Shown in pieces: positions 63,501 to 64,000 of a stretch of DNA of 64,000 bases. This stretch comes from Aculops lycopersici (lineage: Eukaryota > Arthropoda > Arachnida > Trombidiformes > Eriophyidae). The notes below the pieces were generated by a model. The model ran no database searches and was not told where the DNA came from. It worked only from the letters and a program-made list of their open reading frames with translations. Location of the stretch: positions 4,644,636 through 4,708,635 of the forward strand of contig WNKI01000002.1 of the NCBI GenBank assembly GCA_015350385.1, read 5' to 3'. How positions within the stretch are numbered: the first letter of the stretch is position 1; each line of letters starts with the position of its first letter. The position numbers and the translations under genes are program-made.

Positions 63501-64000
63501 TTTTACATTAGGTTGCAAGTCGTGTCAGCCCCCCCTCCCGATTTAAGTGCATTTGTTGTTTGGCGAGCTACAAAACTTGGCACACTAAATTCTCACCACT
63601 CGCTTGCTCGTTAGCTGGCAGCTCGTCAATCAATTACGTGATTGAATTATCGAGCTCCAAACTACACTACTAGCCTCAGTAAGCGAACTGAAAGGAGAGG
63701 AATAAATTGGCTCGCTGTCTTGCAAGCTGAGCATTCGACACTGCTGCAACCCATACCCTCTTTCTATCTCTTTTATCGTCTAGCCGTCAACCTCGGTTTC
63801 CTTTCCAAGTCTCATTTTGGCTAACCCTTAGCTTGCGCGCGTTTCCTGTTGCGTTACTCATTTGCTCACTCTTTCAGTGGCCGCAAGGAGGGAAGCTTAG
63901 CAGTGGCTTTAGCAACAGTGGCAGCCACGACTGCAACAAGCAGGAGGAAACTCGAGGGCGCTAACAAGTGGCGGGCTTAGCACTCGCTGGTTGGCCGGCC
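60505..64000. other. Non-coding right flank
   Basis: This is the 3' flank of GFM2 and then DNA that resembles the tomosyn introns in composition, with GA/CT tracts, TATA-rich DNA at 60840-60866, a (TTCAG)n run at 63094-63118 and AGCTTGCCAA at 61779-61788. No frame on either strand resembles a known protein. It may be the upstream region or an intron of a gene beyond the right edge. Confidence 0.5.

Overview
The window is animal nuclear DNA. Animal-type genes can be recognised directly: an ERG-type KCNH potassium channel exon, tomosyn, CLCC1, HDAC11, CSN2 and BiP. Splice sites are canonical GT-AG, with one TACTAAC branch point. Most genes are a single uninterrupted reading frame (HDAC11, peroxisomal Lon, PLPP6-like, CSN2, MFAP1, CLCC1, GFM2 and all secreted orphans). 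BiP has one 141-bp intron, and tomosyn packs 972 codons into its first exon. Such intron poverty suggests a compact, intron-reduced ecdysozoan; an acariform (perhaps eriophyoid) mite is my best guess, but this is inference.

Layout, left to right. 1-7.5 kb: mostly non-coding, holding the first coding exon of a minus-strand KCNH/ERG channel whose first intron runs off the left edge. 7.5-22 kb: a dense block with a secreted orphan, an HDAC11-like protein, a Gln/Ser/Thr-rich secreted protein, peroxisomal Lon, and a secreted helical orphan with a decayed tandem copy. 22.5-44.9 kb: a 22-kb minus-strand tomosyn (STXBP5) gene for which I place eight exons, with long introns rich in microsatellites and inverted repeats. 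47-60.5 kb: a second dense block with a PLPP6-like phosphatase, two secreted orphans, CSN2, BiP, MFAP1, CLCC1 and GFM2. 60.5-64 kb: non-coding DNA resembling the tomosyn introns.

Functionally, BiP (ER chaperone), CLCC1 (ER membrane), Lon (peroxisome) and GFM2 (mitochondrion) are organelle housekeeping genes. Tomosyn and KCNH are neuronal or excitability genes, and they are the ones surrounded by large non-coding territories. No tRNA, rRNA, CRISPR array or transposon was recognised. Main points of interest: an HDAC11 with one of its two catalytic histidines replaced; an N-domain-less peroxisomal Lon with a PTS1; a GFM2 with Asn for the P-loop Asp; a C-terminally truncated MFAP1; a tandem duplicate-pseudogene pair of an orphan secreted protein; tomosyn linker exons whose phases imply alternative splicing; and a perfect 28-bp palindrome and several hairpins in the tomosyn introns. 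Two 20-base N runs (33254-33273 and 45981-46000) lie in or beside CT microsatellites.
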